From NCBI GenBank assembly GCA_017425305.1, contig JAFOOW010000036.1, positions 1-24,711 on the forward strand: a DNA stretch of 24,711 nt, written 5' to 3'. Below are positions 23,474-24,711 of this stretch, piece by piece. The stretch comes from Peptostreptococcaceae bacterium. GTDB lineage: Bacteria; Bacillota; Clostridia; Peptostreptococcales; Peptostreptococcaceae. Below the pieces are notes generated by a model, which was given only the letters and a program-made list of their open reading frames with translations, was not told the origin of the DNA and did no database searches. A program made the translations under genes and the position numbers. Every line of letters starts with the position of its first letter. The first letter of the stretch is position 1.

Positions 23474-24043
23474 TTATTCAGCTATTAACTCTACCATTTC
23501 ACCATTTCTAACACCTGCTGCGTTTCCTTCTTCAACGTCAACGTGCATTTCTAATGCGAATGCAGCATTAGCTCTTACTAATACATTTTCAAATACTACA
23601 GCTCTTGGTCCGAAAGTTCTAACTTTTACTATTTGCTTGTCTTCTACACCAAATTTAGCTGCATCTTCAAGACTCATATGTATATGTCTAGAAGCAACTA
23701 TAACACCTTCTGATAATTCTACTTCACCAGCTGGTCCTACTAATTTAACTCCTGGAGTTCCTGCTATATCACCAGATTCTTTTATTGGAGCTTTTACACC
23801 TAAAGCAAATCCATCTGCTAAAGATATTTCAACTTGAGTACTAGGTCTTGCTGGTCCTAAAACTCTAACTCCTTTTATAGTTCCTTTAGGTCCTACTAAA
23901 TCTACTTTTTCTTCACAAGCATATTGTCCTGGTTGACTTAATGGCTTGAATTCAACTAATTGATGTCCAGCACCAAATAAAACATCTATATCAGCTTGGC
24001 TTAAATGAACATGTCTGTTTGATAATGCTATTGGTAATTTCAT
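23474..24043 (-). CDS. pduL: Phosphate acyltransferase, PduL type (phosphotransacetylase)
   Basis: Interconverts acyl-CoA and acyl-phosphate; unrelated in fold to Pta. Seen in 189 residues: two copies of the PduL domain, the first with ALSNRHVHLS (His 11, His 13) and the second with VASRHIHMSLED (His 120, His 122), then LEMHVDVEEGNAAG (His 167). These His residues bind the two zinc ions in the family. The protein begins at the catalytic domain and has no N-terminal encapsulation peptide, and no microcompartment shell gene is near, so it is most likely a cytosolic housekeeping enzyme. With PFOR two genes away it can make acetyl-phosphate for ATP formation by acetate kinase (not in the window). 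ATG at 24043, AGGAGG 10 bases upstream; own promoter and terminator. Confidence 0.93.
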   Translation of the reverse strand: MKLPIALSNRHVHLSQADIDVLFGAGHQLVEFKPLSQPGQYACEEKVDLVGPKGTIKGVRVLGPARPSTQVEISLADGFALGVKAPIKESGDIAGTPGVKLVGPAGEVELSEGVIVASRHIHMSLEDAAKFGVEDKQIVKVRTFGPRAVVFENVLVRANAAFALEMHVDVEEGNAAGVRNGEMVELIAE

Positions 24044-24084
24044 TTTTGAAAATCCTCCTAAGTGTATTTAAATATTGCACTACA

Positions 24085-24113
24085 ATTATACATAATATTC
24101 CTTATAAAATCAA
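24085..24113 (-). promoter_or_regulatory. Sigma-A promoter of pduL
   Basis: Minus strand: -35 TTGATT (24108-24113), exactly 17 bases, -10 TATAAT (24085-24090). It lies in the 83-base gap between the aroA stop and the pduL start. The best promoter match in the window. Confidence 0.75.
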
Positions 24114-24126
24114 ATTTTATTCTTTT

Positions 24127-24711
24127 TTATTTTAATAATGTATTAAGTAAATTTAAGTATCCTGGAAATGATATATCAATACATGATTTATTATCTAATT
24201 TAACCTCCCCATTAGATATTAAAGATGCTATTGAGAATGCCATTGCTATTCTATGATCATTAAAAGTATTTATATATGCTCCATTTAATTTATTTTTTCC
24301 TTTTATAATCATTCCATCATCTAACTCTTCTATATCTGCACCCATATTTTTTAAATTATCGACCATAGCTTTTATTCGGTTACTTTCCTTTACTTTTAAC
24401 TCTTTTGCATCTTTTATTATGGTTTGTCCTTCTGCTTGAGTTGCCATTATAGCAATTATTGGAATCTCATCAATCAATCTTGGAATTAAATCTGATTCAA
24501 TAGTTGTTCCAATTAGATTATCACTATATTTTACTACTAAATCTCCTACAAATTCTCCATTAGATAATCTTTTATTAATTATTTCAAAATTGCCATTCAT
24601 GTTAGATAATACTTCTAATATTCCAGTTCTAGTTTCATTTAATCCTACATTTTTTATTATAACTTCTGATCTTGGTATTATAGTCGCTCCAACTATTATA
24701 AAAGCTGCTGA
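24127..24711 (-). CDS. aroA: 3-phosphoshikimate 1-carboxyvinyltransferase (EPSP synthase), C-terminal 194 residues
   Basis: The N-terminal part lies past the right edge; the frame is open to base 24711, so the internal ATG at 24600 is not the start. The enzyme joins PEP to shikimate-3-phosphate in aromatic amino acid synthesis. Seen: SAAFIIVGA at the edge; GLNETRTGIL; SDLIPRLIDEIPIIAIMA with the catalytic Asp of the D-E-I-P turn; LKVKESNRI holding the conserved Lys-Glu; FNDHRIAMAFSIA; and a closing ISFPGYLNLL. These are EPSP synthase hallmarks, and the order matches AroA, not its relative MurA. After the stop there is only an AT-only stem (ATAAAAT/ATTTTAT), which overlaps the -35 of the pduL promoter, so read-through into pduL is possible. 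Other shikimate genes may lie further right. Confidence 0.95.
   Translation of the reverse strand, partial: SAAFIIVGATIIPRSEVIIKNVGLNETRTGILEVLSNMNGNFEIINKRLSNGEFVGDLVVKYSDNLIGTTIESDLIPRLIDEIPIIAIMATQAEGQTIIKDAKELKVKESNRIKAMVDNLKNMGADIEELDDGMIIKGKNKLNGAYINTFNDHRIAMAFSIASLISNGEVKLDNKSCIDISFPGYLNLLNTLLK

Noticed and set aside
23439..23837. Plus-strand open frame of 132 codons across pduL
   Set aside because: It lies antisense to a clearly conserved PduL gene, has a Ser/Thr/Pro-rich composition typical of reverse-frame shadows and no ribosome binding site.
23474..24043. PduL as part of a bacterial microcompartment
   Set aside because: No encapsulation peptide at the N-terminus and no shell or diol-dehydratase genes nearby.
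24093..24115. AT-only stem (ATAAAAT/ATTTTAT) after aroA as a terminator
   Set aside because: No GC pairs, and it overlaps the -35 of the pduL promoter; too weak to call.
24127..24600. A complete short protein starting at the ATG at 24600
   Set aside because: The frame is open to the window edge and the upstream residues (SAAFIIVGA, GLNETRTGIL) match EPSP synthase, so this is an internal Met of a truncated gene.

Overview
Organism: the window is very AT-rich, nearly all genes are on the minus strand, and it combines sporulation-type wall genes (SpoVD-like PBP with a PASTA domain, SpoVE-like SEDS protein) with a pyruvate:ferredoxin oxidoreductase and PduL. This points to an anaerobic, endospore-forming Clostridia, most likely Peptostreptococcaceae (Clostridioides/Romboutsia/Paraclostridium-like). 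That placement is by gene content and order recalled from memory, not by a search. I see no IS element, phage gene, CRISPR array, tRNA or rRNA.

Layout, in the direction of transcription (right to left): the 3' two thirds of aroA (24711-24127); pduL with its own promoter and terminator; deoC with an extended -10 promoter; a single-gene PFOR unit behind a 240-base leader rich in inverted repeats; murE; then the only rightward gene, ychF, which converges on murE over a shared bidirectional terminator. Leftward again comes a three-gene operon: a membrane-anchored ferrochelatase-like protein, a non-catalytic M16 protein and a catalytic M16 peptidase. Next is a CpsB/YwqE-type PHP phosphatase-lgt-rsmH operon. 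The rest is the division and cell wall (dcw) cluster: ftsL-spoVD, then murF-mraY-murD-spoVE-murG, and the start of divIB/ftsQ at the left edge.

How the genes work together: MurE, MurF and MurD build the UDP-MurNAc-pentapeptide; MraY and MurG make lipid I and lipid II; the SEDS/PBP pair SpoVE-SpoVD polymerises and cross-links it; FtsL and DivIB belong to the divisome regulatory complex. Lgt starts lipoprotein maturation. PFOR makes acetyl-CoA, and PduL can interconvert acetyl-CoA and acetyl-phosphate. Strong intrinsic terminators after rsmH and after spoVD cut the dcw cluster into at least three transcription units.

Most notable: between murG and divIB lies a decayed murA. Its first ~25 conserved codons are joined directly to its last ~55 at a shared Pro-Asp-Leu, with an in-frame stop. 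It is next to a nested hairpin and in the position where many Clostridia carry an intact murA/murB. The least understood functional unit is the chelatase-like/M16/M16 operon. Three computer-style long starts (murD, ftsL, chelatase-like) should be moved downstream to match the ribosome binding sites.
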